Source: Tenacibaculum discolor
GTDB lineage: Bacteria > Bacteroidota > Bacteroidia > Flavobacteriales > Flavobacteriaceae
Reading direction: 5' to 3'
DNA length: 64,000 nucleotides
Assembly (NCBI RefSeq): GCF_003664185.1
Contig: NZ_RCCS01000010.1
Location: 124,001 to 188,000 of the forward strand
Part shown: positions 39,107 through 49,308 of the stretch, one piece after another
How the letters are laid out: each line of letters begins with the position of its first letter
Position numbering within the stretch: position 1 is the stretch's first letter
Notes under the pieces: model-generated
What the model was told of the DNA's origin: nothing
The model's database searches: none
What the model saw: the letters and a program-made list of their open reading frames with translations, nothing else
Position numbers and translations under genes: made by a program

Positions 39107-39994
39107 ATGCTGATAGAAGCTTTCTTGGAATATTTAGAATTTGAGAAAAAATATTCAAAAAATACAATTCAAGCATATAAAACAGACTTAATTGCATTTA
39201 AAGATTTTTGTGAGGTTGAGTTTGATCAAGTGGATTTAGAGAATGTTCATTACAATCAAATTAGAACATGGATAGTTAGTTTGGTTAATAATAATATATC
39301 AAATAGAAGTGTTAACAGGAAGATAAGTTCTTTAAAAACCTTCTATAAGTTTTTACAAAAAATAGGTGAAATAGAAACGAATCCATTATCAAGTCATAAA
39401 GCGTTAAAAGTTCAAAAGAAAATCCAAACACCTTTTGATCAAAATGAAGTAAAAGAAGTTTTAGAATTAATAAGAGAAGGTTCCGATTTTGAATCAATAA
39501 GAGATCGATTGATTGTCGAAATGTTGTATTCAACAGGGATGAGAAGGGTTGAGTTAATAAATGTTAAAGAAAAAGATATAGATCACACTAGTAAAACAAT
39601 AAAAGTATTAGGTAAAAGAAATAAAGAAAGGTATGTAACAATCTTACCATCGGTATATAAAACTTTACAGGAATATTTAAGGCAAAAAAGAGAGATTAAA
39701 GAGGTGGATATGGAGGTGCTTTTTGTGACTAAAAAAGGAGTTAAAATTTATGAAACCCTTGTTTACCGAATAATAAATTTGTACTTTAGTAGGGTGTCAA
39801 CAAAAGCAAAAAAAAGCCCTCATATATTAAGGCATGCTTTTGCGACACATTTACTTAATAACGGTGCGTCGTTAAATTCGGTTAAAGAATTGCTAGGACA
39901 TTCAAGTTTAGCCTCTACCCAAGTGTATACGCACAATAGCTTGGAGCAAATAAAGAAAGTGTATAATAAGGCTCATCCTAGAGGGTCAACTTAA
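39107..39994 (+). CDS. xerC: XerC-like tyrosine recombinase
   Basis: The 295-residue protein has the SAM-like N-terminal domain (FLEYLEFEKKYSKNTIQAY) and the catalytic domain with Arg in STGMRRVELINV, Lys in KTIKVLGKRNKER, the HxxR box HILRHAFATHLLNNG, His in LGHSSLASTQVYTH and the nucleophile Tyr in QVYTHNS. This matches XerC/D dimer-resolution recombinases, and its fixed location between rpsU and the HPF gene supports a housekeeping role rather than a phage integrase. Confidence 0.88.
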   Translation: MLIEAFLEYLEFEKKYSKNTIQAYKTDLIAFKDFCEVEFDQVDLENVHYNQIRTWIVSLVNNNISNRSVNRKISSLKTFYKFLQKIGEIETNPLSSHKALKVQKKIQTPFDQNEVKEVLELIREGSDFESIRDRLIVEMLYSTGMRRVELINVKEKDIDHTSKTIKVLGKRNKERYVTILPSVYKTLQEYLRQKREIKEVDMEVLFVTKKGVKIYETLVYRIINLYFSRVSTKAKKSPHILRHAFATHLLNNGASLNSVKELLGHSSLASTQVYTHNSLEQIKKVYNKAHPRGST

Positions 39995-40008
39995 AAGATC
40001 GAAGAATT

Positions 40009-40317
40009 ATGAAGGTATTCACGCAATCAGTAAATTTCTCAGCAGACAAAAAATTAATAGACTTCATTGAGAAAAAAGTAGGGGGATTAGAAAAGTTTCA
40101 TGATAAGATCGTTGATGCAGAAGTTTTTTTGAAAGTGCAAAAAACGAGTGAAAAAGAAAATAAAATAACTGAAGTAAAAATTAACATACCTGGAAATGAA
40201 TTAATCGTAAAAAAGCAAACTAAAACCTTTGAAGAAGGGATTAGTGTATCTGTTGAATCTTTAAAACGACAGTTGCAAAAATCAAAAGAAAAATCAAAGG
40301 ATGCCTTAGTGTCATAA
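40009..40317 (+). CDS. hpf: HPF/RaiA-family ribosome-associated protein
   Basis: A 102-residue protein of the S30AE family: MKVFTQSVNFSADKKLIDFI, then a beta-alpha fold with VDAEVFLKVQKT and a helical LKRQLQKSKEKSKD tail. It is the short form that can dimerise or hibernate ribosomes in stationary phase. It follows the xerC stop by 14 bp and is likely in the same transcript. Confidence 0.85.
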   Translation: MKVFTQSVNFSADKKLIDFIEKKVGGLEKFHDKIVDAEVFLKVQKTSEKENKITEVKINIPGNELIVKKQTKTFEEGISVSVESLKRQLQKSKEKSKDALVS

Positions 40318-40366
40318 AAACAATAAAAAATAATTAAAAAAGTTTTAAAAATTAAAAATTACTTTT

Positions 40367-40374
40367 TACATTTG
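40367..40374 (+). promoter_or_regulatory. Promoter -7 element for the tRNA-tuf operon
   Basis: TACATTTG, an exact TAnnTTTG match, 41 bp before the first tRNA. Confidence 0.65.
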
Positions 40375-40414
40375 CAGTCCGTTAGAAATAGCGGATTGTT
40401 TTTTTATAGCAAAA

Positions 40415-40488
40415 GCCGATGTAGCTCAGCTGGCTAGAGCAGCTGATTTGTAATCAGCAGGTCGTGGGTTCGAGTCCCTCCATCGGCT
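40415..40488 (+). tRNA. tRNA-Thr (UGU)
   Basis: Seventy-four bases; acceptor GCCGATG with CATCGGC, anticodon loop TTTGTAA (anticodon TGT), T-loop GGTTCGAGTCC. No CCA encoded. Confidence 0.96.
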
Positions 40489-40529
40489 CTAAAAAAATAA
40501 AAGTTCATTAAAATACTATTTAAGGTTTA

Positions 40530-40612
40530 GGGGAGATTCCAGAGCGGCCAAATGGGACGGACTGTAACTCCGTTGTCTTACGACTTCGCAGGTTCGAATC
40601 CTGCTCTCCCCA
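40530..40612 (+). tRNA. tRNA-Tyr (GUA)
   Basis: Eighty-three bases with the long variable arm expected of tRNA-Tyr; acceptor GGGGAGA with TCTCCCC; anticodon GTA in ACTGTAACT. Confidence 0.95.
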
Positions 40613-40633
40613 CTATCTTAATAAAATTTTATT

Positions 40634-40706
40634 GCGGGAGTAGCTCAGTTGGTAGAGCGTCAGCCTTCCAAGCTGAATGTCGCCAGTTCGAACCTGGTCT
40701 CCCGCT
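40634..40706 (+). tRNA. tRNA-Gly (UCC)
   Basis: Seventy-three bases; acceptor GCGGGAG with CTCCCGC; anticodon loop CTTCCAA. Confidence 0.96.
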
Positions 40707-40717
40707 CTAAATTCGTT

Positions 40718-40790
40718 GCCGACATAGCTCAGTTGGTAGAGCGCATCCTTGGTAGGGATGAGGTCACGGGTTCAAATCCCGTTGTTGGCT
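40718..40790 (+). tRNA. tRNA-Thr (GGU)
   Basis: Seventy-three bases; acceptor GCCGACA with TGTTGGC (one G-U pair); anticodon loop TTGGTAG, anticodon GGT. Confidence 0.95.
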
Positions 40791-40865
40791 CTATTTTAGA
40801 GTTTATTTGACAAGAGTTTAAAAATAACACTAAATATATTTAACTAAGAATTAAAATTAATAATC

Positions 40866-42053
40866 ATGGCAAAAGGAACTTATGATCGTTCGAAACCGCA
40901 CTTAAACGTAGGTACTATTGGTCACGTAGATCACGGTAAAACTACTTTAACTGCTGCAATTACTAAAGTATTAGCAGATGCTGGATTTTCTGAGCAGAGA
41001 GCTTTTGATCAAATCGATAACGCTCCAGAAGAAAAAGAAAGAGGTATCACAATTAACTCTTCTCACGTAGAGTATGCAACAGCAAACCGTCACTACGCAC
41101 ACGTTGACTGTCCAGGTCACGCCGATTACGTAAAGAACATGGTAACTGGTGCTGCACAAATGGATGGAGCTATCTTAGTAGTAGCTGCTACAGATGGTCC
41201 TATGCCTCAAACTCGTGAGCACATCTTATTAGGTCGTCAGGTAGGTATTCCACGTATCGTTGTTTTCTTAAACAAAGTTGATATGGTTGATGACGAGGAG
41301 TTGTTAGAATTAGTAGAAATGGAAGTAAGAGATTTATTATCTTTCTATGAATATGATGGAGATAATGGTCCTGTAATTGCTGGTTCTGCTTTAGGTGCAT
41401 TAAACGGAGAGCAAAAGTGGGTTGATACAGTTTTAGAATTAATGGAAGCTGTTGATAACTGGATCGAAGAGCCACCAAGAGATACTGAAAAAGATTTCTT
41501 AATGCCTATCGAAGATGTATTCTCTATTACTGGTCGTGGTACAGTTGCAACTGGACGTATCGAAACTGGTATCGTAAATACTGGAGATCCTGTAGAGATT
41601 ATCGGTATGGGAGATGAAAAGTTAACATCTACTGTAACTGGTATCGAAATGTTCCGTCAAATCTTAGATAGAGGTGAGGCTGGAGATAACGCAGGTATCT
41701 TATTAAGAGGTATTGAAAAGACTCAAATTAAGAGAGGAATGGTAATCTGTAAGCCAGGTTCTATTACTCCACACGCTAAGTTTAAAGCTGAGGTGTATAT
41801 CTTAAAGAAAGAAGAAGGTGGACGTCACACTCCATTCCATAACAACTACCGTCCACAGTTCTACGTACGTACAACTGACGTAACAGGTAACATTAACTTA
41901 CCAGAAGGTGTTGAAATGGTAATGCCAGGTGATAACTTAACTATTACAGTTGATTTAATCCAACCTATCGCATTAAACACAGGTTTACAGTTCGCTATCC
42001 GTGAAGGAGGTAGAACAGTAGGAGCTGGTCAGGTAACTGAAATCTTAGACTAA
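40866..42053 (+). CDS. tuf: Elongation factor Tu
   Basis: The 395-residue GTPase that delivers aminoacyl-tRNA to the ribosome. G1 GHVDHGKT, G3 DCPGHADY, G4 NKVD and the C-terminal [14 protein letters not shown] are all intact. It follows four tRNA genes and precedes tRNA-Trp, the common Flavobacteria order. Codons are strongly biased to AAC/TAC/CAC, unlike surrounding genes, as expected for very high expression. Confidence 0.99.
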   Translation: MAKGTYDRSKPHLNVGTIGHVDHGKTTLTAAITKVLADAGFSEQRAFDQIDNAPEEKERGITINSSHVEYATANRHYAHVDCPGHADYVKNMVTGAAQMDGAILVVAATDGPMPQTREHILLGRQVGIPRIVVFLNKVDMVDDEELLELVEMEVRDLLSFYEYDGDNGPVIAGSALGALNGEQKWVDTVLELMEAVDNWIEEPPRDTEKDFLMPIEDVFSITGRGTVATGRIETGIVNTGDPVEIIGMGDEKLTSTVTGIEMFRQILDRGEAGDNAGILLRGIEKTQIKRGMVICKPGSITPHAKFKAEVYILKKEEGGRHTPFHNNYRPQFYVRTTDVTGNINLPEGVEMVMPGDNLTITVDLIQPIALNTGLQFAIREGGRTVGAGQVTEILD

Positions 42054-42075
42054 TTATAGTTTAATAATAAAGTAT

Positions 42076-42106
42076 AAGGAGTCTCTTTTTAAGAGAGAGA
42101 CTCCTT
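42076..42106 (+). terminator. Hairpin after tuf
   Basis: Eleven-bp stem aaggagtctct/agagactcctt. It ends six bases before tRNA-Trp and has only a weak T-tail, so it may serve as a terminator or a processing site. Confidence 0.65.
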
Positions 42107-42112
42107 TAAAAT

Positions 42113-42185
42113 ACGGGTTTAGCTCAGTTGGTAGAGCACTGGTCTCCAAAACCAGGTGTCGGGAGTTCGAGTCTCTCAACCCGTG
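42113..42185 (+). tRNA. tRNA-Trp (CCA)
   Basis: Seventy-three bases; acceptor ACGGGTT with AACCCGT; anticodon loop CTCCAAA. A 9 bp hairpin (42197-42226) follows before secE. Confidence 0.96.
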
Positions 42186-42239
42186 CAAAAAACTAAAACG
42201 AGTTGTGGTGAAAACTGCAACTCGTTAAAAGGATAAAAT

Positions 42240-42431
42240 ATGAGTAACTTTGTACAATACATTAAAGATTCTTTTGAAGAATTAAATACCAACATGACTT
42301 GGATTTCTCGTGAAGAAGCTCAAAAGTCTACTGTCGTAGTAGCAGCATTTACAATTGTATTTGCTCTAGTTGTGGCTGGAATAGATTGGGTTTTTCAAAC
42401 AGGGTTAGATAACTTCTTTAAAATGTTTTAA
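42240..42431 (+). CDS. secE: Preprotein translocase subunit SecE
   Basis: Sixty-three residues with the conserved FEELNTNMTWISREEAQKST amphipathic helix and one transmembrane helix (VVVAAFTIVFALVVAGIDWVF). This is the short single-helix form of SecE that clamps SecY. Its stop codon overlaps the nusG ATG. Confidence 0.96.
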   Translation: MSNFVQYIKDSFEELNTNMTWISREEAQKSTVVVAAFTIVFALVVAGIDWVFQTGLDNFFKMF

Positions 42432-42982
42432 TGATGGCTGATTCGGTGATGAAGTGGTATGTGGTTAGAGCTATTGGAGGTCAAGAAAATAAGGTAAAAA
42501 CTTATATCGAGACTGAGATTGCTCGTCATGGGTTGTCTGATTTTGTGAACCAAGTAATTGTTCCTACAGAAAAAGTTATTCAAGTAAGAAACGGAAAGAA
42601 AATTAACAGAGAAAGAGTTTACTTTCCAGGTTATGTAATGGTAGAAGCTAATTTAGCAGGAGAGGTTCCTCACGTAATTAAATCAGTAACAGGAGTTATT
42701 GGTTTCTTAGGTGAAACAAAAGGAGGAGATCCAGTACCAATGCGTAAGTCAGAAGTAAACAGGATGTTAGGTAAAGTAGATGAACTTTCTGTTAAAGATG
42801 AAAATATCGCAATTCCTTATACAGTAGGAGAAACTGTAAAAGTAATTGATGGTCCTTTCAATGGGTTCGATGGAACTGTTGAAAAGGTAAATGAAGAAAA
42901 GCGTAAGTTAGAAGTAATGGTTAAGATTTTTGGAAGAAAAACACCATTAGAGTTAAACTATATGCAAGTAGAGAAAATATAA
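42431..42982 (+). CDS. nusG: Transcription termination/antitermination factor NusG
   Basis: The 183-residue protein has the NGN domain (KWYVVRAIGGQENKVKTYIE) and a C-terminal KOW domain (VGETVKVIDGPFNGFDGTVE). It couples RNA polymerase with Rho or ribosomes. Several ATGs occur near the start; the first overlaps the secE stop, MKWYVV (42449) is the conserved core start. Bacteroidota NusG often lacks extra domains, as here. Confidence 0.97.
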   Translation: MMADSVMKWYVVRAIGGQENKVKTYIETEIARHGLSDFVNQVIVPTEKVIQVRNGKKINRERVYFPGYVMVEANLAGEVPHVIKSVTGVIGFLGETKGGDPVPMRKSEVNRMLGKVDELSVKDENIAIPYTVGETVKVIDGPFNGFDGTVEKVNEEKRKLEVMVKIFGRKTPLELNYMQVEKI

Positions 42983-43047
42983 TAGTTACACCTATATTTA
43001 GATGGTGTTTAAGCTTCCAATTTAAACACATCGTTAAATCTTAAACA

Positions 43048-43485
43048 ATGGCAAAAGAAGTAAGTAAATTAGTTAAACTACAAGTTAGGGGAGGTGCAGC
43101 GAATCCGTCGCCACCAGTTGGACCCGCTTTAGGTGCTGCCGGTGTTAACATCATGGAGTTCTGTAAGCAGTTTAATGCTCGTACACAGGACAAACAAGGT
43201 AAAGTATTACCTGTTGTTATTACAGTTTATACAGACAAATCATTTGAATTTGTTGTAAAAACTCCACCAGCCGCAGTACAATTATTAGAAGCGGCCAAAA
43301 TTAAGAAAGGTTCAGGAGAACCTAATAGGAAAAAAGTAGCAAGCGTTTCTTGGGATCAAATTCGTGGAATTGCAGAAGACAAAATGGTAGATATGAATGC
43401 CTTTGAAGTTGAGTCTGCAATGAGAATGATTGCTGGAACTGCTCGTTCTATGGGATTAACAGTAACAGGTGATGCACCTGCTTAA
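43048..43485 (+). CDS. rplK: 50S ribosomal protein L11
   Basis: The 145-residue protein has the classic proline-rich N-terminal domain ([20 protein letters not shown]) and rRNA-binding C-terminal domain ([15 protein letters not shown]). First gene of the L11-L1-L10-L7/L12 series. Confidence 0.98.
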   Translation: MAKEVSKLVKLQVRGGAANPSPPVGPALGAAGVNIMEFCKQFNARTQDKQGKVLPVVITVYTDKSFEFVVKTPPAAVQLLEAAKIKKGSGEPNRKKVASVSWDQIRGIAEDKMVDMNAFEVESAMRMIAGTARSMGLTVTGDAPA

Positions 43486-43505
43486 ACTTTAAAAGATATT
43501 TAGAA

Positions 43506-44195
43506 ATGGCAATTACTAGAAAGCAAAAAGAAGCTCGTGCTAAGGTAGATAGCTCTAAAGTTTATAGCTTACAAGATGCATCAGCATTAGTTAAAGAGAT
43601 TACAAACGTAAAATTTGATGCGTCTGTTGATTTAGCAGTACGTTTAGGAGTAGATCCTCGTAAAGCTAATCAAATGGTTCGTGGTGTTGTAACATTACCT
43701 CACGGAACAGGTAAAGATGTAAAAGTTTTAGCATTAGTTACTCCAGATAAAGAAGCAGAAGCTAAAGAAGCTGGTGCTGATTATGTTGGGTTAGATGAAT
43801 ACCTTCAAAAAATTAAAGGAGGATGGACTGATGTAGACGTTATTATTACTATGCCAAGTGTAATGGGTAAATTAGGTCCTTTAGGACGTGTATTAGGTCC
43901 TCGTGGTTTAATGCCTAACCCAAAAACTGGTACAGTAACTATGGATGTTGCAAAAGCAGTACAAGAAGTTAAAGCTGGTAAAATCGACTTTAAAGTAGAT
44001 AAAACTGGTATTGTACACGCTGCAATCGGAAAAGCGTCTTTCGATGCTACGAAGATTGAAGAAAATGCAAATGAGTTATTACAAACATTAATTAAATTAA
44101 AGCCAACAGCGGCAAAAGGAACATATATTAAAAGCATCTTTATGTCTTCTACAATGAGTCCTAGTGTTGCTATAGATGTAAAATCTGTATCGTAA
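43506..44195 (+). CDS. rplA: 50S ribosomal protein L1
   Basis: The 229-residue protein carries the L1 segments [20 protein letters not shown] and [16 protein letters not shown]1 forms the mobile stalk near the E site and in many bacteria represses its own operon by binding the mRNA leader; no L1-site mimic is obvious here. Confidence 0.98.
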   Translation: MAITRKQKEARAKVDSSKVYSLQDASALVKEITNVKFDASVDLAVRLGVDPRKANQMVRGVVTLPHGTGKDVKVLALVTPDKEAEAKEAGADYVGLDEYLQKIKGGWTDVDVIITMPSVMGKLGPLGRVLGPRGLMPNPKTGTVTMDVAKAVQEVKAGKIDFKVDKTGIVHAAIGKASFDATKIEENANELLQTLIKLKPTAAKGTYIKSIFMSSTMSPSVAIDVKSVS

Positions 44196-44216
44196 GGCAG
44201 TTAAAACTTTTTAATT

Positions 44217-44735
44217 ATGACTAGAGAGGAAAAATCACAAGTAATACAAGATTTAACAGCACAATTAGCAGATACAAGTACCATCTATTTAGCAGATATT
44301 TCTGGTTTAGATGCAGCAACTACATCTAACTTACGTAGAGCTTGTTTTAAAGCAAACGTACAATTGGCTGTTGTAAAAAACACATTGCTTTCAAAAGCAA
44401 TGGAAGCTTCTGATAAAGATTTTGGAGAGTTACCAGATGTATTAAAAGGAAATACTTCAATGTTAATTGCTGAAGCAGCTAATGCACCAGCAAAAGTTAT
44501 CAAAGAGTTCAGAAAAAAATCAAAAGATCGTCCTTTATTAAAAGGAGCGTATGTTGAAGAAGCAGTTTATATTGGAGATGACCAACTAGACGCTCTTGTT
44601 AACATCAAATCTAGAGAAGAACTTATTGGAGATATTATTACCTTATTACAATCTCCTGCTAAGAATGTTGTTTCAGCATTACAATCAGGTGGTGGTAAGT
44701 TATCAGGTATCTTAAAGACATTATCAGAAAAATAA
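44217..44735 (+). CDS. rplJ: 50S ribosomal protein L10
   Basis: The 172-residue protein starts MTREEKSQVIQDLTAQLADT and ends in the helix LQSGGGKLSGILKTLSEK that binds L7/L12 dimers. Position and spacing in the operon are standard. Confidence 0.98.
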   Translation: MTREEKSQVIQDLTAQLADTSTIYLADISGLDAATTSNLRRACFKANVQLAVVKNTLLSKAMEASDKDFGELPDVLKGNTSMLIAEAANAPAKVIKEFRKKSKDRPLLKGAYVEEAVYIGDDQLDALVNIKSREELIGDIITLLQSPAKNVVSALQSGGGKLSGILKTLSEK

Positions 44736-44785
44736 TTTCGCGCACTAATAAACTAAATAAATAAAATTTTTAAAAAACAATTAAA

Positions 44786-45160
44786 ATGGCAGATTTAAAA
44801 GATTTCGCAGAACAATTAGTTAACTTAACAGTAAAAGAAGTTAATGAATTAGCTGATATTTTAAAAGAAGAGTATGGTATTGAGCCAGCAGCAGCAGCAG
44901 TAGCAGTAGCAGGACCAGCAGCAGGTGGTGGAGATGCAGCTGAAGAAAAAACTGAGTTTGATGTAATCTTAAAAGCAGCAGGAGGTTCTAAATTAGCAGT
45001 TGTAAAATTAGTTAAAGAATTAACTGGATTAGGATTAAAAGAAGCTAAAGGTATTGTAGATAGCGCACCAGCACCAATTAAAGAAGCTGTATCTAAAGAT
45101 GAGGCAGAAGGTCTTAAGAAGTCTTTAGAAGAAGCAGGAGCTGAGGTAGAGCTTAAGTAA
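44786..45160 (+). CDS. rplL: 50S ribosomal protein L7/L12
   Basis: The 124-residue acidic protein has the N-terminal dimerisation helix, an Ala/Gly-rich hinge ([16 protein letters not shown]) and the C-terminal factor-binding domain with [14 protein letters not shown]. Expressed in several copies per ribosome; a run of hairpins separates it from rpoB. Confidence 0.98.
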   Translation: MADLKDFAEQLVNLTVKEVNELADILKEEYGIEPAAAAVAVAGPAAGGGDAAEEKTEFDVILKAAGGSKLAVVKLVKELTGLGLKEAKGIVDSAPAPIKEAVSKDEAEGLKKSLEEAGAEVELK

Positions 45161-45202
45161 GCTATACTCCCGAATTATTAAAAAACGGGAAAAAACAATA
45201 AA

Positions 45203-45365
45203 GGTTTAGGTACTAAAAACTTATGTTTTTAGGCCTAAACCATTTTGTGTATATATTCGTTCTTTATTTTTCACAATTTGCAGAATTGTGAATTTACGAT
45301 TATAAAGTGCTGATTTTTAATCAGTAACAGCAATTAAAATTGCAGTATTGAAACTGTTAAGTTTC
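45203..45365 (+). promoter_or_regulatory. Array of stem-loops between rplL and rpoB
   Basis: The 240 bp gap holds no gene but five consecutive hairpins: a long one at 45203-45241 (8+8 bp, nearly continuous), then 45271-45291 (tcacaatt/aattgtga), 45310-45324 (ctgatt/aatcag), 45330-45343 (gcaatt/aattgc) and 45350-45365 (gaaac/gtttc). They probably act as attenuator and RNA-processing sites that lower polymerase expression relative to ribosomal proteins. Confidence 0.6.
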
Positions 45366-45400
45366 AAAAATAATATTTTTAATTAAAAATAGCATCTCTT

Positions 45401-48400
45401 TTGGCAACGATAAATACTACTGAAAGAATTAACTTCGCGTCATCGCAGTTAGGAGCTGATTATCCAGATTTTTTAGATATTCAGGTAAAATCTTTCCAAG
45501 ATTTCTTCCAATTGCAAACTAAAGCTGAAGAGCGAGGAGAAGAAGGTTTGTATAAAACTTTCATGGATAACTTCCCGATTACAGATACACGTAATCAATT
45601 TGTATTAGAATTTTTAGACTACTTTGTAGATCCACCAAGATACAGCATTCAAGAATGTATTGAACGTGGATTAACTCACAGTGTACCTCTAAAAGCACGT
45701 TTAAAATTATATTGTACCGACCCAGAACACGAAGATTTCGAAACAATCGTTCAAGATGTTTATTTAGGTACAATTCCTTATATGACAAACTCTGGTACCT
45801 TTATTATAAATGGTGCAGAAAGAGTTGTTGTGTCACAATTACACCGTTCACCAGGTGTATTCTTTGGGCAATCTTTCCACGCTAACGGAACCAAACTATA
45901 CTCAGCAAGAGTAATTCCATTTAAAGGTTCTTGGATCGAATTTGCTACAGATATCAATCAAGTAATGTATGCTTATATTGATAGAAAGAAAAAATTACCA
46001 GTAACAACGTTATTCAGAGCCATAGGTTTTGAAAGAGATAAAGATATTTTAGAAATCTTTGATTTAGCAGAAGAAGTAAAAGTTTCTAAAGCTGGATTAA
46101 AGAAAGTATTAGGGCGTAAATTAGCAGCAAGAGTATTAAAAACTTGGCACGAAGATTTCGTAGATGAAGATACAGGAGAAGTTGTATCTATTGAACGTAA
46201 CGAAATTATTTTCGACCGTGATACTATTATAGAAAAAGAACATATTGATGAAATAATTGAATCTGGAGCTAAAACTGTATTATTACATAAAGAAGACAAC
46301 CAGCAAGCAGATTATGCCATCATTCATAATACATTACAAAAAGACCCTACAAACTCTGAAAAAGAAGCTGTAGAGCACGTATATAGACAATTACGTAATG
46401 CTGAACCGCCAGACGAGGAAACTGCAAGAGGAATTATTGAAAAATTATTCTTCTCAGAGCAACGTTATAGCTTAGGTGAGGTAGGACGTTTTAGAATGAA
46501 TACTAAACTTCAGTTAAATGAAGATTTAGATCAAAAGGTATTAACTAAGAACGATATCATTACAATTATTAAGTATTTAATTGAGTTAATCAATTCAAAA
46601 GCTGAAGTAGATGATATCGATCACTTATCTAACCGTCGTGTTAGAACTGTTGGAGAGCAATTAGCAGGTCAATTTGGTGTAGGTTTAGCTCGTATGGCAC
46701 GTACAATTCGTGAAAGAATGAATGTTCGTGATAATGAAGTATTTACTCCAATCGACTTAATTAACGCTAAGACTTTATCTTCAGTAATTAACTCTTTCTT
46801 TGGTACCAACCAGTTATCTCAGTTCATGGATCAAACCAACCCATTAGCAGAGATTACTCACAAGCGTCGTTTATCGGCATTAGGACCTGGAGGTTTATCA
46901 CGTGAAAGAGCAGGTTTCGAGGTTCGTGACGTTCACTATACACACTATGGTCGTTTATGTCCTATTGAAACACCTGAAGGACCAAACATTGGACTTATTT
47001 CTTCTTTAGCTGTTTATGCTAAAGTAAATAATATGGGATTCATTGAAACACCATATAAGAAAGTAGAAGAAGGAAGTGTTTTAGGAGAAGAGCCTATTTA
47101 TTTAAGTGCAGAAGAGGAAGAAGGAATGAAGATTGCTCAATCTAATTTACCAATAGCAGAAGATGGTAAGATAGAGAGAGATAGAGTAATTGCACGTGAA
47201 GAAGGTGATTTCCCAGTTGAAAGTCCTGAAGCAATTAACTATATGGACGTTGCTCCAAACCAAATTGCTTCGATTTCAGCATCGTTAATTCCTTTCTTAG
47301 AACATGATGATGCGAACCGTGCATTGATGGGATCAAACATGATGCGTCAAGCAGTTCCATTATTACGTCCAGAATCTCCAATCGTAGGTACAGGTTTAGA
47401 GCGTAGAGTAGCAAAAGACTCTCGTATCTTAATCAACGCTGAAGGAGCAGGTACTGTAGAGTATGTAGATGCAAATAAAATAACAATTAAGTATGATAGA
47501 ACAGAAGAAGAGCGTATGGTAAGCTTTGATTCTGACGAAATATCATATAACTTAATTAAGTTTAGAAAAACTAACCAAGGTACTAACATAAACCTAAAAC
47601 CAATTGTAAAAGTTGGTGATAGAGTTGAAGAAGGTCAAGTGCTTTGTGAAGGATATGCAACACAAAAAGGAGAATTAGCTTTAGGTAGAAACATGAAAGT
47701 AGCCTTTATGCCTTGGAAAGGGTATAACTTTGAGGATGCGATTGTGATTTCTGAAAAAGTAGTTCGTGAAGATATTTTTACTTCTATTCATATTGATGAA
47801 TATTCATTAGATGTTCGTGATACGAAATTAGGAGCTGAAGAATTAACAAACGATATTCCTAACGTTTCTGAAGAGGCTACAAAAGACTTAGATGAAAATG
47901 GAATGATTCGTATTGGAGCAGAAGTAAATCCAGGTGATATCTTAATTGGTAAGATTACACCAAAAGGAGAATCTGATCCAACTCCAGAAGAAAAATTATT
48001 ACGTGCTATCTTTGGTGATAAAGCAGGTGATGTAAAAGATGCATCATTAAAAGCTTCTCCATCATTAAGAGGTGTTGTAATTAATAAAAAATTATTCAAA
48101 CGCGCAGTAAAAGATAAGAATAAGCGTGCTCGTGATAAAGAAGCAATTGCAGCTTTAGAAGCATCTTATGTATCTAAATTTGAAGAGTTAAAAGATGTTT
48201 TAGTTGAGAAATTATTCAACTTAGTATCAGGTAAAACTTCTCAAGGAGTGTTTAATGATTTAGGAGAAGAAGTATTACCAAAAGGTAAAAAGTTCACACA
48301 AAAAATGTTAAACTCTGTTGAAGACTTTACACATTTAAGTGGAACTTGGACTACCGATAAAGACTTAAATCAATTAGTTGTTGAGTTAGTTCATAACTAT

Positions 48401-49210
48401 AAGATTAAAGTAAACGACTTACAAGGAGTTTTACGTCGTGAGAAGTTTACAATTTCTGTAGGAGACGAATTACCAGCAGGAATCTTAAAACTTGCTAAAA
48501 TATACGTAGCTAAGAAACGTAAGTTAAAAGTTGGTGATAAGATGGCGGGACGTCACGGAAACAAAGGTATTGTTGCACGTATTGTACGTCAAGAAGATAT
48601 GCCTTTCTTAGAAGACGGAACACCAGTAGATATCGTATTAAATCCATTAGGGGTACCATCTCGTATGAATATTGGTCAGATTTATGAAACTGTTCTTGGA
48701 TGGGCAGGTCAAAAATTAGGTCAAAAATATGCGACACCTATTTTTGATGGTGCTAAAATAGATCAAATTAATGCTTTAACAGATGAAGCTGGAATACCAC
48801 GTTACGGACATACATATTTATATGATGGAGGTACAGGTAAACGTTTTGATCAGCCAGCAACGGTAGGGGTAATTTATATGATTAAGTTAGGTCACATGAT
48901 TGAAGATAAGATGCACGCGCGTTCTATTGGACCTTACTCATTAATTACTCAGCAACCATTAGGTGGTAAGGCACAGTTTGGTGGTCAGCGTTTTGGTGAG
49001 ATGGAAGTTTGGGCACTTGAAGCATACGGTGCATCAAGTATCTTACGTGAAATCTTAACTGTTAAGTCTGATGATGTATTAGGTAGAGCAAAAACTTACG
49101 AGTCTATCGTTAAAGGAGAAGCAATGCCAGAACCAGGTTTACCAGAATCATTTAACGTATTAATGCACGAACTTAAAGGTTTAGGATTAGACGTTAAGTT
49201 AGAAGAATAA
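45401..49210 (+). CDS. rpoB: DNA-directed RNA polymerase subunit beta
   Basis: The 1269-residue beta subunit is complete, with the rifampicin region ([19 protein letters not shown] and [17 protein letters not shown]) in wild-type form, [14 protein letters not shown] near 1050 and the C-terminal anchor [22 protein letters not shown]. The start codon is TTG (45401) at the conserved [12 protein letters not shown]; no ATG is available nearby. Confidence 0.99.
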   Translation: MATINTTERINFASSQLGADYPDFLDIQVKSFQDFFQLQTKAEERGEEGLYKTFMDNFPITDTRNQFVLEFLDYFVDPPRYSIQECIERGLTHSVPLKARLKLYCTDPEHEDFETIVQDVYLGTIPYMTNSGTFIINGAERVVVSQLHRSPGVFFGQSFHANGTKLYSARVIPFKGSWIEFATDINQVMYAYIDRKKKLPVTTLFRAIGFERDKDILEIFDLAEEVKVSKAGLKKVLGRKLAARVLKTWHEDFVDEDTGEVVSIERNEIIFDRDTIIEKEHIDEIIESGAKTVLLHKEDNQQADYAIIHNTLQKDPTNSEKEAVEHVYRQLRNAEPPDEETARGIIEKLFFSEQRYSLGEVGRFRMNTKLQLNEDLDQKVLTKNDIITIIKYLIELINSKAEVDDIDHLSNRRVRTVGEQLAGQFGVGLARMARTIRERMNVRDNEVFTPIDLINAKTLSSVINSFFGTNQLSQFMDQTNPLAEITHKRRLSALGPGGLSRERAGFEVRDVHYTHYGRLCPIETPEGPNIGLISSLAVYAKVNNMGFIETPYKKVEEGSVLGEEPIYLSAEEEEGMKIAQSNLPIAEDGKIERDRVIAREEGDFPVESPEAINYMDVAPNQIASISASLIPFLEHDDANRALMGSNMMRQAVPLLRPESPIVGTGLERRVAKDSRILINAEGAGTVEYVDANKITIKYDRTEEERMVSFDSDEISYNLIKFRKTNQGTNINLKPIVKVGDRVEEGQVLCEGYATQKGELALGRNMKVAFMPWKGYNFEDAIVISEKVVREDIFTSIHIDEYSLDVRDTKLGAEELTNDIPNVSEEATKDLDENGMIRIGAEVNPGDILIGKITPKGESDPTPEEKLLRAIFGDKAGDVKDASLKASPSLRGVVINKKLFKRAVKDKNKRARDKEAIAALEASYVSKFEELKDVLVEKLFNLVSGKTSQGVFNDLGEEVLPKGKKFTQKMLNSVEDFTHLSGTWTTDKDLNQLVVELVHNYKIKVNDLQGVLRREKFTISVGDELPAGILKLAKIYVAKKRKLKVGDKMAGRHGNKGIVARIVRQEDMPFLEDGTPVDIVLNPLGVPSRMNIGQIYETVLGWAGQKLGQKYATPIFDGAKIDQINALTDEAGIPRYGHTYLYDGGTGKRFDQPATVGVIYMIKLGHMIEDKMHARSIGPYSLITQQPLGGKAQFGGQRFGEMEVWALEAYGASSILREILTVKSDDVLGRAKTYESIVKGEAMPEPGLPESFNVLMHELKGLGLDVKLEE

Positions 49211-49224
49211 TCACAGTGAAATGT

Positions 49225-49244
49225 CTCAGAGCAAAAGCTCTGAG
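49225..49244 (+). promoter_or_regulatory. Hairpin between rpoB and rpoC
   Basis: Eight-bp stem ctcagagc/gctctgag with an AAAA loop and no U-run; more likely an RNA-processing or pausing site than a terminator. Confidence 0.55.
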
Positions 49245-49308
49245 GCAAATCATTTTTTCAATATCAGTCTTATTATAAGACATTTATTTTTAATTCGAAT
49301 CCATTATC

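Noticed and set aside
39107..39994. Phage or integrative-element integrase
   Set aside because: Housekeeping neighbours, XerC-like sequence and no attachment-site repeats at the adjacent tRNAs.
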